Of a stretch of 64,000 nucleotides of DNA, positions 44,189 through 53,658 are shown in pieces. Under the pieces are notes generated by a model. It did not search any database, had not been told where the DNA came from, and saw only the letters and a list, made by a program, of their open reading frames with translations. A program made the translations under genes and the position numbers. The number at the start of each line of letters is the position of its first letter. The first letter of the stretch is position 1. Origin of the DNA: Sphaerimonospora thailandensis (GTDB taxonomy: Bacteria; Actinomycetota; Actinomycetes; Streptosporangiales; Streptosporangiaceae); assembly GCF_016863115.1 (NCBI RefSeq), contig NZ_BOOG01000014.1, positions 1-64,000 of the forward strand. Reading direction: 5' to 3'.

Positions 44189-46147
44189 TCAGTCCGGTTT
44201 GCGGGCGCCGAACATGATCTCGTCCCAGGTGGGGACGGAGGCGCGGCGGCGGGACTTGCGCGGGCGAGGTTTCGGCACGGGCGGGGTCAGTTCCGGCGTG
44301 GCGTCCGCCGCGGCCCCCTGCTTCTGAACGGCGTCGGTCCCCGCGGCGGCCGCGCTGGCGGCGGGAGCGTCCGAGGCGGGACGTGCCGCCGGGACGGTGG
44401 GACGCGGCCTGGGCTTCGGCCGCGGCGGCGCGCCACTCGGCACGGCAGGCCGAGCGGCTGCGGGGTTGGTCGCGGCGGGCGTGGTGACCGCGGCCGCGAC
44501 ACCCGGCTCGGCAGCGGGGGCCGGTCCGTCGGTCCCCGCCTTGTCAGTCCCGGCCGTCGTGGTCGCCGAGGTCTTCTCGACGGGGTCGGAGGAGACGGGC
44601 TTGCCGGTCGCCGGGACGTCAGCCGTTGCGGGCGTCACCTCCGGCGTCCTGTTCTCGGCGACGGGTTCTGCAGCCCGCTCGGCGGCTGTCGTGTCGGCGG
44701 CGGGCGTGGGCGCCTCGGACGGGGAGACCGCCGCGTCGGGGGCGGCCTCAGCGGAAGCGACGGGGGCCGGGACGGTGGGCTCGTCTTTCTCGCTCGCGGC
44801 TTCGGTATCCGTAGCGGCCGACGTGTCGACGGTCGTCGGCCGCTCGGTGGTCACGGGCCCGGCGGTGGTCACGGGCTCCGTGGTGGTTACGGGCTCTCTG
44901 GTGGCTATGGGATCAGCGGTGGCTGTGAGATCGGCGGCGGTCGGCGGCTGAGTGGTGGCCGGGTCGGGCTCGGCTGCGGCCGGCTTGGACGTGGCTGTGG
45001 CCGGCTTGGACGTGGGGTCCGGCAGGTGTACGGGGGCCTCGGACGTGGACGCGGCGGACACAGCGGTGGACACGACGGTGTGGTCCACCGCCGTCGCGGC
45101 GTTCACCTCGGAGACGGCTTCGTGAACAGCCTCGGCGCTCCGGTCGGCGGGAGCCACCGCGGGGAGGCCGATCACAGGGTTGCCGCGGTCGGCCGCACCG
45201 GCCCGGCCGTGAGAAGCGTGGCCGTGAGAATCCCGGCCGTCGGCGTCGTGGTCCTTGGCTGCGGGCACGTCCAGATCGGCGAGCGGGTCCGGCAGGCGGA
45301 AGGGCACGGGGGTCAGGTCGGGCCGGAACGCGGCGGGCGGCTCCGTTCGCGGCTCGGGCCGTACGACGGGCTCATGCTGCCAGGCCGCGGGCGGCTCGCG
45401 CCGCACAGCGGGCTCATGCCGTACGGAAGGCTCAGGCTGGGCGGCCCTGGGCGGGTCGGCGGGCAGTGACGGCACCGAGGCCAGCTTGGGGGCCGGCTTG
45501 GGGGCGAGCCGGGGCACGAAGGGGCGGACGGTGGCGTCCTCCTCCTTCGCCCGCTCCGTGACCGGCTCGACGTAGTCGGCGGCCGACAGGCGCATGGCCT
45601 CGTCGTCGTTGGGCGTGATGTGGCGGCGGCGGGGGTCGAACAGCCACTCGGCGTGGCGGGTGTGACCGTTCCAGACGAAGCCGAGCTTCACCCGCCAGAG
45701 GTTGTCGTCGCGCTTGCAGGAGTCCCAGTCGATCTCGTCGGCGGGGACGCCGCGCCGGGTGAGCCGTTCGGCGACCAGCTCGCCGAGCGTGGGCCCGGGC
45801 GTGGCCTCGCCGGGCAGCCGGACGGGCACCCGCTGGGCCTGCTGCGCCATGTACTCGCGCTCCTGGAGAACCGGTCCCTCGAACCAGCGGACGCGCTCCA
45901 CCGGGATGCCGGCGGTCGCCGCGATCTCCTCGGCCGTCTCCCCCGCGCGGATGCGCGCCTGGATCTCCTTGGGGCGCAACGGGCTCTCCACTTCGATCTC
46001 GTACTGGCCGAGACGGGAGAAGTTGCCGCGGACCGCGGCACGGAGCCGGTCGTCCACGGGAAGCGTGAACCGCGTGCCCCGCCCGGCCGTGGCCAGGACG
46101 AGGTACGTTCCGTCCTCACTTACCGCGACGAGACGGAGCTCCTGCAT
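44189..46147 (-). CDS. sepH: Septation protein SepH with expanded linker
   Basis: A 652-residue SepH (DUF3071). Residues 1-170 are the conserved domain: MQELRLVAVSEDGTYLVL, then the helix-turn-helix-like ETAEEIAATAGIPVERVRWF and WFEGPVLQEREYMA. A very long disordered region of Ala, Pro, Thr, Val and Glu follows, with tandem VTTTEPVTTAGPVTTE units, and the C-terminus holds SVPTWDEIMFGARK, a conserved end motif. SepH binds FtsZ and promotes its assembly in Streptomyces and mycobacteria; homologues there are about 300-350 residues. ATG at 46147 with AAGGGA upstream; the open frame beyond it is non-coding. Confidence 0.93.
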   Translation of the reverse strand: MQELRLVAVSEDGTYLVLATAGRGTRFTLPVDDRLRAAVRGNFSRLGQYEIEVESPLRPKEIQARIRAGETAEEIAATAGIPVERVRWFEGPVLQEREYMAQQAQRVPVRLPGEATPGPTLGELVAERLTRRGVPADEIDWDSCKRDDNLWRVKLGFVWNGHTRHAEWLFDPRRRHITPNDDEAMRLSAADYVEPVTERAKEEDATVRPFVPRLAPKPAPKLASVPSLPADPPRAAQPEPSVRHEPAVRREPPAAWQHEPVVRPEPRTEPPAAFRPDLTPVPFRLPDPLADLDVPAAKDHDADGRDSHGHASHGRAGAADRGNPVIGLPAVAPADRSAEAVHEAVSEVNAATAVDHTVVSTAVSAASTSEAPVHLPDPTSKPATATSKPAAAEPDPATTQPPTAADLTATADPIATREPVTTTEPVTTAGPVTTERPTTVDTSAATDTEAASEKDEPTVPAPVASAEAAPDAAVSPSEAPTPAADTTAAERAAEPVAENRTPEVTPATADVPATGKPVSSDPVEKTSATTTAGTDKAGTDGPAPAAEPGVAAAVTTPAATNPAAARPAVPSGAPPRPKPRPRPTVPAARPASDAPAASAAAAGTDAVQKQGAAADATPELTPPVPKPRPRKSRRRASVPTWDEIMFGARKPD

Positions 46148-46553
46148 GCGAGTCCCTTCGTCGTCGTGCTGCGTCTTCCCCCGGACCCTCGAGTCTCTCG
46201 TGTGAGCCGGCTGCCTTCCAGCACCGTACCCGGCATGTCCGAACTTCGCCTTGCCTGGGGGCGTGGCAGTCGTCGTGACTCCAGTCACTTTTGTCCCGTT
46301 CACCTTGCCACAACCCCGTGGTGATGAGAGTCCAAGTCGCGAGAGAGAGGGGCGTGTCGCCCGAGATGGCACGCGCGCCCTGTCGCGTGGAAGGCTTCCA
46401 CGGCTTCCATCGTCGCTTGCTCCCTCGGTTCGAGTGGCGCGCCGGGTTCGGGCGGACCCGTGCTCCGCAATCTGCCCATCCGAAGGTCTGGCGAGGGCAA
46501 CGCGACACGCGGGGGCACCGGACCCTGGATCGCGACTTTACGCGCCCTTGGCG
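46148..46553. other. sepH upstream region without a gene
   Basis: About 400 bp between sepH and the convergent end of the lactone oxidase. No gene is supported. It holds the probable sepH promoter and a 14-bp palindrome at 46275. The stretch 46430-46470 has GGTTCGAG-like sequence but no tRNA fold. Confidence 0.5.
46275..46288. promoter_or_regulatory. Palindrome upstream of sepH
   Basis: GTGACT-CC-AGTCAC, perfect 6-bp arms, about 130 bp upstream of the sepH start codon. A candidate operator; no regulator known. Confidence 0.35.
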
Positions 46554-47867
46554 TCAGCGTCCGGGCGGCGCGCCGAGGACGCGGTCGAGGTAATCGTTGG
46601 CGAACAGTCCGTGAGGGTCGAGACGGTCGCGCAGCGCGACGAATTCCCCAAATCTGGGATAGACCGTGTCGAGGTAGGCGGCGTCGCGGGTGTGTAGTTT
46701 GCCCCAGTGCGGCCGTCCCCGGAGCCTCGTCATGATCTCCTCGACGCCCTCGAAGTACGCGGGGTTGGGCGTCGGCTGGTAGACGTGGCAGGCGATGTAC
46801 GCCGTCGGCCTGCCGTACGCGGTGGACAGCCAGGCCTCCGACGGCGGCGCCACCCGGACCTCGACGGGGAAGCCGATCATCCAGCCCGACCGCTCGACGA
46901 GGTCGCGGACCTCGCACAGCGCCTGGGCGAGGTGCTCGCGCGGGACGGCGTACTCCATCTCCAGGAAGCGCACCCGCCGCACGGTCGCGAAGATCTTGTA
47001 GGAGGCGTCCACGCACTCCGACGGGCCGAGCGCCTTCGCCGAGACCGCGTTGATGCCGGGGATGGCCCGGGGGAGCCGGGCGCCGAGCGCGCAGGCCGCC
47101 CCGAAGAGCGTGTTCTCCAGGAACTCGTTGTCCAGCCAGCGGCGGAAGGCCGACGGCGGTGCGGCCGGCCCCGGGCTGCGGTCGTTCCGCTTGACCAGGC
47201 AGGCGTCGGTGTGCGGCAGCCAGTAGAAGTCGAGGTGGTCGGCCTGCTCGGTCAGATCGTCGAGTGACTCCAGGACGTCGCTGAACCGCATCGGCTCGCG
47301 CCGCCCACGCAGCAGGAACGCCGGCTCCACCTGCAGCGTCACCGCAGTGATGACGCCGAGCGCGCCGAGCCCGACGCGGGCCGCGGCGAACAGGTCGCCC
47401 GCCTCGCCGTCGTCGCCCTCGCGCACGGTCGTGATCGAGCCGTCGGCCAGGACCATCTCCAGCCCGACGACCTGGTCGGCGAGGCCGGTGACGATCCGCC
47501 GGCCGGTGCCGTGCGTCCCGGTCTGTACGGCTCCGGCGATCGTCTGGGCGGTGATGTCGCCCATATTGGCCAGGGCGAGGCCACGCCGGTGGAGTTCGTC
47601 GTTCAGGACGTGCAGCGGGGTTCCGGCGGCGACCTTGACCCACCCGTCGCCCGCGTCCAGGACGCCGGTCAGCGCGGCGGGCCGCAGCAGGATGCCGTCG
47701 GTGAGGGCCACGCCGGTGAACGAGTGGCCGCTGCCGACCATGCGCACCCGCCGACCGTCGCGCGCGGCGTCCCGTACGGCCTGGGCGACGTCGGCGGCCG
47801 AAGCGGGCGTGCGGACCTCGGCGGGGGTGGCGGACTGGTTCCGCGACCAGTTGACGAACGCGTCCAT
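46554..47867 (-). CDS. D-arabinono-1,4-lactone oxidase family protein
   Basis: A 437-residue FAD-linked oxidase of the vanillyl-alcohol oxidase superfamily. The PCMH-type FAD domain has VGSGHSFTGVALTDG and GTHGTGRRIVTGLADQV; the C-terminal ALO domain ends with MTRLRGRPHWGKLH, whose HWGK motif contacts FAD in aldonolactone oxidases. It likely oxidises an aldono- or gulono-lactone or alditol. ATG at 47867 (MDAFVNW) with GGGAGG upstream. The MFS gene follows upstream on the same strand, 94 bp away. Confidence 0.9.
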   Translation of the reverse strand: MDAFVNWSRNQSATPAEVRTPASAADVAQAVRDAARDGRRVRMVGSGHSFTGVALTDGILLRPAALTGVLDAGDGWVKVAAGTPLHVLNDELHRRGLALANMGDITAQTIAGAVQTGTHGTGRRIVTGLADQVVGLEMVLADGSITTVREGDDGEAGDLFAAARVGLGALGVITAVTLQVEPAFLLRGRREPMRFSDVLESLDDLTEQADHLDFYWLPHTDACLVKRNDRSPGPAAPPSAFRRWLDNEFLENTLFGAACALGARLPRAIPGINAVSAKALGPSECVDASYKIFATVRRVRFLEMEYAVPREHLAQALCEVRDLVERSGWMIGFPVEVRVAPPSEAWLSTAYGRPTAYIACHVYQPTPNPAYFEGVEEIMTRLRGRPHWGKLHTRDAAYLDTVYPRFGEFVALRDRLDPHGLFANDYLDRVLGAPPGR

Positions 47868-47961
47868 GATCCTCCCATCGCAATGGCGCGTCCCCCGATC
47901 GCGAATATGAACACTACTCATAATCGGGTCCGTTGCCTACCGATCGCCTACCGATGGGGGG

Positions 47962-49158
47962 TCAGCCGGTGCTGTGCCCCTCGACCCGCACCAGTGCGGA
48001 ACCGGCCGCGCCGACGACCGCGGCGGTCAGCGCGCAGACGAGGGCGAAGCCGTAGGCGTTGGCTGTGCCGAACACGTCGGTCAGCCACCCGCCCGCCCAC
48101 GCGCCGAGGGCCACGCCGAACCCGATGGAGGTCGAGAGCCACGCCATGCCCTCGGTGAGCTGACCGGTCGGGACCATGCGTTCGACCAGCGAGAAGCCGG
48201 TGATCATGGTGGGAGAGATCGACAATCCGGCGAAGAACATCGCGATCGCCATCAGCCGGAGATCGTGCATCAGCAGCACCGGGGCGAGCCCCACGGCGAA
48301 CAGCCCCAGCCCCCGCAGGAACCGGGTGCGCAAGCTGATCTTCCACGGGCGTGAGCCGTACCATAGGCCGGAGATCATGCTGCCACCCGAGATGCAGGCG
48401 AGCAGGAGGCCGGCGGCCGCCTTGTTGCCGTGTTCCTCGGCGAACGCCACGGTGACGACGTCGATCGAGCCGAACACCCCGCCGACGCCGAGGAACACGG
48501 CCGACAGCAACGCGACGCCCGGGATCGCGATCGGCGAGCCGGAGTGCGTCCGGTGCCGCGTCACCGGCGGCTCCGTGCCGCGCAACGCGGAGAAGGCCAG
48601 GGTGCCCGACACGGTGCAGACGATCGCGACGATCAGCCCGGCGTACGGATTGACCGCGACGGCCAGCGCGGTGACGAAGGCGGGGCCGGTGACGAAGATC
48701 AGCTCGTCGATCACCGCCTCGAACGAGAACGCGGTGTGCAGTCTCGACGGGTCGTCCCGGAGCGCATGCGACCAGCGGGCCCGCACCATCGAACCCAGAG
48801 AGGTGGCCGAGACGCCCGTCGCCACGCCGGTGGCGTACAGCGTCCACTCCGGGGCCTTCGCGTGCGCGCAGAGCATGAGGCCGGACAGCGACGCCGCGTG
48901 CGCCAGGGCGAACGGCACCAGCACCTTCGCCTGGCCCAACCGGTCGACGAGGCGGCCGGACAGGGGCGCCGCGATGGCGAAGGCGACCGACACGACGCCG
49001 GACACCGCGCCCGCCTTCGCGTAAGAGCCCGTCAACCCTGATATCAGGAGGATGATCCCGATGCCGAGCATCGACATGGGGATCCGGCCTACGAATCCCG
49101 CCAGGACGAAGCCCCTGGCTCCAGGCGTGCCGAACAGCCCGCGGTACGGCCCTACCAT
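47962..49158 (-). CDS. MFS transporter
   Basis: A 398-residue protein with 12 predicted helices in two halves. The loop 2-3 motif GRLVDRLGQAKVLVPFALA is the MFS A-motif, and FAVGLAPVLL and GMAWLSTSIGFGVALGAWAGG mark the second half. It resembles drug or sugar efflux proteins of the YcaD/SetA class; substrate unknown. ATG at 49158 with AAGGGGA upstream. Confidence 0.88.
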   Translation of the reverse strand: MVGPYRGLFGTPGARGFVLAGFVGRIPMSMLGIGIILLISGLTGSYAKAGAVSGVVSVAFAIAAPLSGRLVDRLGQAKVLVPFALAHAASLSGLMLCAHAKAPEWTLYATGVATGVSATSLGSMVRARWSHALRDDPSRLHTAFSFEAVIDELIFVTGPAFVTALAVAVNPYAGLIVAIVCTVSGTLAFSALRGTEPPVTRHRTHSGSPIAIPGVALLSAVFLGVGGVFGSIDVVTVAFAEEHGNKAAAGLLLACISGGSMISGLWYGSRPWKISLRTRFLRGLGLFAVGLAPVLLMHDLRLMAIAMFFAGLSISPTMITGFSLVERMVPTGQLTEGMAWLSTSIGFGVALGAWAGGWLTDVFGTANAYGFALVCALTAAVVGAAGSALVRVEGHSTG

Positions 49159-49308
49159 CTCGTATCCCCTTCGGCAGCCGTGCGGCGGCCTGTTCTTCGG
49201 ACCGTTCCCCCGGTCGGGCGCGCGAACGGCGTCACCCAGTGCCGACCGTGCCGGGCCCGCCTATCGTGTGGCAAGTGATTTTTCCATCACTGAGACGAAG
49301 GGTTTAAC

Positions 49309-50535
49309 GTGGGGCCGGTGCGACATCTTCCCGGGTCCGTGCCGCTTCGCACGTTTGTGGCGGGACTCGCAGTCGCCATCGCCGGGGTGATCGTCATGGG
49401 GAGCCTCTTCCTCGTCACCGAGGGTGGGGCGGGCGCGGCCGAGCGCTCTCCTTCTCGGGCGCCGGCGCCGGCTCCCACGCTCCGGCCGGAGGCCGCGCTC
49501 GTGCCCGACGCCTCGCTGCCGTCGAGCCGGCCGGTCGTCGCAGTCCCCGCGGAAACCGCGGAAACCGCGAGCACCGGGGGTACCGCGGGTACCGACATCC
49601 GGGTGACCCCGCCCAGCCTGATGGCGATCGCGCAGTCGAAGGTGACCGCCAGGACGCTGCGCGAGATGGCCAAGCTCCCGCACGTGACGAAGGCCGCCGC
49701 CGTCGACGGCGGCTCCGTCCGCGTCTCCGGTACGGCTCTGCGCCTGCTCGCGGTCGATCCGGCGCGGTTCCGCCAGTGGACGCCCAAGGCGGTGGCGCGG
49801 CACCCGGAGGTGTGGCGCGCCCTCGCCGGGGACGAGTTCGTGGCCGATCGCGCGGCCGCCAAGCGCCTGAGCCTGGTCCTGGGCGCGGAGTACCAACTGG
49901 ACGGCGGGCCCCGGCTGCGCCTGGCCGCCTCGGCGGCCCTCGGGCTTCCGGGCATCGACGGGCTGATCGGCAAGGATCTCGGGAGACGGCTGGGCTTCGC
50001 CGAGGGCATCGTGGTGCTGGTACACGGCGAGGACGGCCTGATCGACCGGAATGGGGTGAAGCGCCTGCTCGGCGGCACTGCCGAGATCGTCCCCGTCACA
50101 TCCTCGTCCGGCGGCGGCCGTACGCCGAGCCGTACCTCCGAGGGACTGGTCGGGCGGCCGGAGAGCTACCTGGAGCTCTACCAGCGGTCGGCCGAGCTGT
50201 GCCCGGGGCTGTCGTGGACCGTGCTCGCCGCGATCGGCCAGGTGGAGAGCGGCCACGGGCGCAACAACGGGCCGTCCTCGGCCGGCGCCCTCGGACCGAT
50301 GCAGTTCATGCCGGCGACGTGGAAGGCCTACGGGGTGGACGGCGACGGGGACGGCGAGACCGACATCTGGAGCGCCTACGACGCCGTGCCGTCCGCCGCC
50401 ACGTACCTGTGCGCCAACGGCGCCGGGCGCGGCGGCGAGAAGCTCAGGAAGGCCGTGTGGTTCTACAACCACTCCTGGGCCTACGTCGACCGGGTCCTGT
50501 CGCTCGCCGACGCCTACGCCCGCACCTACTCCTGA
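49309..50535 (+). CDS. Lytic murein transglycosylase, membrane anchored
   Basis: A 408-residue protein. Residues about 10-32 form an N-terminal hydrophobic anchor or signal. A region of about 200 residues without a recognised domain follows, then the transglycosylase (about 280-408): catalytic Glu in [13 protein letters not shown], then [17 protein letters not shown], an EF-hand-like [16 protein letters not shown] (calcium-binding type), and [15 protein letters not shown]. It cleaves the MurNAc-GlcNAc bond to 1,6-anhydro products. GTG at 49309 with GAAGGG upstream. It overlaps the convergent ferrochelatase by 10 bp. Confidence 0.9.
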   Translation: MGPVRHLPGSVPLRTFVAGLAVAIAGVIVMGSLFLVTEGGAGAAERSPSRAPAPAPTLRPEAALVPDASLPSSRPVVAVPAETAETASTGGTAGTDIRVTPPSLMAIAQSKVTARTLREMAKLPHVTKAAAVDGGSVRVSGTALRLLAVDPARFRQWTPKAVARHPEVWRALAGDEFVADRAAAKRLSLVLGAEYQLDGGPRLRLAASAALGLPGIDGLIGKDLGRRLGFAEGIVVLVHGEDGLIDRNGVKRLLGGTAEIVPVTSSSGGGRTPSRTSEGLVGRPESYLELYQRSAELCPGLSWTVLAAIGQVESGHGRNNGPSSAGALGPMQFMPATWKAYGVDGDGDGETDIWSAYDAVPSAATYLCANGAGRGGEKLRKAVWFYNHSWAYVDRVLSLADAYARTYS

Positions 50536-51566
50536 CCGTGCTCCGCACCCGGGCCCCGGCCCTGATCCCGTCGCGGCCTGGGACAGCAGGTGGCGGGGCA
50601 CGCCGCGGGCTCCGGCTCGGCCAGCAGCTCACCGATCATCGCCACGAACCGCGGGTGGACGCCGGCGGTGGCCGCCCGGGTGAGGGCCATGCCGAGCTTG
50701 TCCGCGGCGGCGGCCGCCTCCACGTCGAGGTCGTAGACGACCTCCATGTGGTCGGACATGAACCCGATCGGCACCAGCACCACCGCGCCGACCCCCCGGG
50801 CGTGCAGCGCTTCGAGGTGGTCGCAGACGTCGGGCTCGAGCCACGGCACCTGTGGCGGGCCGCTGCGGCTCTGCCACACCAGGTCCCACTCCCGCTCCGT
50901 GCCTCGGCCGGCGGGCGCCGCCTCGGCCACGATGAGCTCCGCGGTCCTGCGCAGCTGCGCCTCGTACGCGCCGCCCGCGGGCCCGGCCGTACGGGCCATG
51001 GTGAGCGGGATGCTGTGCGCGGTGAAGACCAGCCGGGCCGCGTCCCGTACGCCCCCGGGGAGCCTGCCGAGGGCCTCGCGGGTGTGGTCGGCCATCGCGG
51101 CGACGAAGCCCGGGTGATCGTAGTGGTGCCGCAGCTTGACGATCTCCGGCGCGCCGGGGACGGCGGCACGGGCCCGGGCGATGTCGTCGAGGTACTGTCG
51201 GCAGCTCGAATAGGAGCTGTAGGCCGACGTGACGAAGGCGGCCGCCCTGCGGACCCCGTCGTCCTTCATCCTGCGGACGGTGTCCTCCAGGAACGGGTGC
51301 CAGTTGCGGTTTCCCCAGTACACCGGCAGGCCGACGGCCGGTTCCGCCTCGATCGCCTCGATCAGCTGTCGGCACTGCGCGTTGATCGGGCTGACCCCGC
51401 CGAACCTCTGGTAGTGGTCCGCCACCTCCAGCAGCCGCTCGCGCGGCACGCCGCGGCCACGTACGACGTTCTCCAGGAACGGCATCACGTCCTCGGGCCC
51501 CTCCGGACCCCCGAACGACACGACGACCAGCGCGTCATAGCCGGCGTTACCGGTGGTGCTGTCCAT
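50526..51566 (-). CDS. hemH: Ferrochelatase (coproporphyrin type likely)
   Basis: About 346 residues. Family motifs: [59 protein letters not shown] (catalytic His) and [16 protein letters not shown] (catalytic Glu). In actinobacteria this enzyme inserts iron into coproporphyrin III (cpfC). The Cys in SSCRQY and a C-terminal CPATCC cluster are as expected for the 2Fe-2S centre of actinobacterial enzymes. ATG 51566 is preferred because TAGGGT lies eight bases upstream; TTG 51575 extends it by three codons. Confidence 0.93.
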   Translation of the reverse strand: MDSTTGNAGYDALVVVSFGGPEGPEDVMPFLENVVRGRGVPRERLLEVADHYQRFGGVSPINAQCRQLIEAIEAEPAVGLPVYWGNRNWHPFLEDTVRRMKDDGVRRAAAFVTSAYSSYSSCRQYLDDIARARAAVPGAPEIVKLRHHYDHPGFVAAMADHTREALGRLPGGVRDAARLVFTAHSIPLTMARTAGPAGGAYEAQLRRTAELIVAEAAPAGRGTEREWDLVWQSRSGPPQVPWLEPDVCDHLEALHARGVGAVVLVPIGFMSDHMEVVYDLDVEAAAAADKLGMALTRAATAGVHPRFVAMIGELLAEPEPAACPATCCPRPRRDQGRGPGAEHGQE

Positions 51567-51633
51567 GGGCGTCAACCCTATGCCGCGCCGCGGCCGGTGC
51601 GGCCAGCGGCTTGGGGATCACCCGGGAGGCGGG

Positions 51634-51639
51634 TAGGTT
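51634..51639 (+). promoter_or_regulatory. -10 element, leaderless S9 peptidase gene
   Basis: TAGGTT ends six bases before GTG 51646; no ribosome site. Confidence 0.5.
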
Positions 51640-51645
51640 CGAACG

Positions 51646-53658
51646 GTGAGCCAATCTCCGGACGCCCCGTTCGCCGATCTCCAGGAATACGTCGCCCTGC
51701 CCCGAGTGGTGTCGCTGCGGCTCTCGCCCGACGGGACGCGACTCGTGGCCGTGGCCCAGTCCCTCAACCCCGACGAGATCTCGTACGGCACCGCGCTGTG
51801 GGAGATCCCCCTGGACGGCGACGGCGAGCCGTACCGGCTGACCAGGTCGGCGAAGGGGGAGGCGGGCGCGGTGTTCGCCCCCGGCGGAGGCGTGCTGTTC
51901 ACATCGCGGCGGCCCGACGAGACGGTGAAGGACTCCGGCGACGGCGACGTTCCGGCGCTGTGGCTGCTGCCGCCGAGGGGTGAGGCCCGGCGGATCGCGA
52001 CGCGTCCCGGCGGGATCGGGGGAGTCAGGGCGGCCGGCGACGCGATCGTCTACGCCGCGCAGGTCCTGCCCGGGGACGCCGCGACCGAGGAGGAGCGCCG
52101 CAAGGCCCGCAAGGAGGCCGGGATCAGTGCGATCCTGCACGAGGACTACCCGGTCCGCTACTGGGACCACGACCTCGGCCCGGACCAGACCCGCCTGTTC
52201 GCCGCGCCCGCCCACGATCTGGCCGCCGCGCGGGATCTCACGCCCGAGCCGGGCGGGGCGATGGACGAGCGCCTGTCGTTCGACGTCACGCCGGACGGCT
52301 CGACGGTGATCGCCACCTGGCGGGTCCCGATGTCGAAGGGCGAGCTGCGCTTCGAACTGGTCGCCATCGACGTCGCCGACGGCTCCCGGCGGACCCTGGC
52401 CGCTTCGGACTCCCATGACTTCGGCGGGCCGGTGGCGGTCTCGCCCGACGGGCGGCACGTCGCGTGCGTGCGGGAGCGGCACGGCACCGAGGAGATGTCC
52501 GCCAAGCTCGAACTGTGGGTGGTCGACCTGACGACAGGAGAGGGCCGGGCGCTGGGCGGAGAGCTGTTCCCCGCGGCGATCGCCTGGGCGCCGTCGTCGA
52601 AAGAGATCTTCTTCGCCGCCGACCACCGGGGTCGCCGCCCTGTCTTCCGGGTGGACATCGACTCCGGCGCGGTGGCCCGGCTGACCCCCGACGACGGGTC
52701 CTACCTGGAGCTGTGCCCGGCCCCCGACGACTCCGCGCATCCCGGGTCGGTGTACGCCCTGCGCAGCGCCGTCGACTCGCCTCCCAGGCCGGTGCGGATC
52801 GCGCCGGACGGCTCGGTGGCCGAGCTGCCCTCGCCCACTCCGCGGCTCGACCTGCCCGGCACGCTGACCGAGGTCGAGGCGACCGCCGAGGACGGCACCC
52901 CGCTGCGGGGCTGGCTGGTGCTGCCGGCCGGGGCGTCGGCGGAGGATCCCGCGCCGTTCCTGCTGTGGATCCACGGCGGGCCGGTGTCGAGCTGGAATGA
53001 CTGGAGCTGGCGCTGGAACCCGTGGATCATGGCGAGGCACGGCTACGCCGTGCTCCTGCCTGACCCGTGCCTTTCCACGGGGTACGGCCAGGCGATGATC
53101 GACAGAGGCTGGGGCGAGTGGGGGCCGGTCACCCACGCCGACCTGATGACGATCACGGACGAGTGCCTCAAGCGCCCGGAGGTGGACGATCAGCGGATCG
53201 CGGCGATGGGCGGCTCGTTCGGCGGCTACATGGCCAACTGGGTGGCCGGGCACACCGATCGGTTCCGGGCCGTCGTCACCCATGCCTCGCTGTGGAACCT
53301 CGACCAGTTCGCCGGGACGACCGACGCCTCCATGTACTGGCAGCGGGAGTTCGGCGCCCCGGGCTCGGCCCGCTATGAGCGGCTGTCGCCGCACCGGTCG
53401 CTGCACGCCATCACCACGCCCATGCTCGTGATCCACGGCGACCGGGACTATCGGGTGCCGATCGGGGAAGCCCTCCGGTTGTGGTGGGATCTGCGGCGTT
53501 CGGAGGTCGAGTCGAAGTTCCTCTACTTCCCCGACGAGAACCATTGGGTGCTCAGGCCCGGCAACATCGTCGTGTGGTACCGGACCGTGCTGGACTTCTT
53601 GGGTCATCACGTGCTGGGCGAGACGACCGGACAGGAGGGAGATGATCGCGATGGCTGA
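51646..53658 (+). CDS. S9 family prolyl oligopeptidase (acylaminoacyl peptidase-like)
   Basis: A 670-residue serine peptidase. Residues about 20-400 form a WD40-like beta-propeller (repeats such as LRLSPDGTRLVAVAQ and VAVSPDGRHVACVRE), and residues about 410-665 the alpha/beta hydrolase: Ser in GGSFGGYMANW, Asp in HGDRDYRVP, His in DENHWV. It trims peptides or acyl amino acids in the cytoplasm. No signal peptide. It overlaps the inositol monophosphatase gene by 17 bp. Confidence 0.92.
   Translation: MSQSPDAPFADLQEYVALPRVVSLRLSPDGTRLVAVAQSLNPDEISYGTALWEIPLDGDGEPYRLTRSAKGEAGAVFAPGGGVLFTSRRPDETVKDSGDGDVPALWLLPPRGEARRIATRPGGIGGVRAAGDAIVYAAQVLPGDAATEEERRKARKEAGISAILHEDYPVRYWDHDLGPDQTRLFAAPAHDLAAARDLTPEPGGAMDERLSFDVTPDGSTVIATWRVPMSKGELRFELVAIDVADGSRRTLAASDSHDFGGPVAVSPDGRHVACVRERHGTEEMSAKLELWVVDLTTGEGRALGGELFPAAIAWAPSSKEIFFAADHRGRRPVFRVDIDSGAVARLTPDDGSYLELCPAPDDSAHPGSVYALRSAVDSPPRPVRIAPDGSVAELPSPTPRLDLPGTLTEVEATAEDGTPLRGWLVLPAGASAEDPAPFLLWIHGGPVSSWNDWSWRWNPWIMARHGYAVLLPDPCLSTGYGQAMIDRGWGEWGPVTHADLMTITDECLKRPEVDDQRIAAMGGSFGGYMANWVAGHTDRFRAVVTHASLWNLDQFAGTTDASMYWQREFGAPGSARYERLSPHRSLHAITTPMLVIHGDRDYRVPIGEALRLWWDLRRSEVESKFLYFPDENHWVLRPGNIVVWYRTVLDFLGHHVLGETTGQEGDDRDG

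Noticed and set aside
46430-46475. A tRNA-like T-loop (GGTTCGAG)
   Set aside because: No acceptor or anticodon stem can be formed around it.
49159-49308. A ydaO (c-di-AMP) riboswitch before the lytic transglycosylase
   Set aside because: Too short and without the expected conserved elements; a ribosome site and promoter-sized gap suffice.
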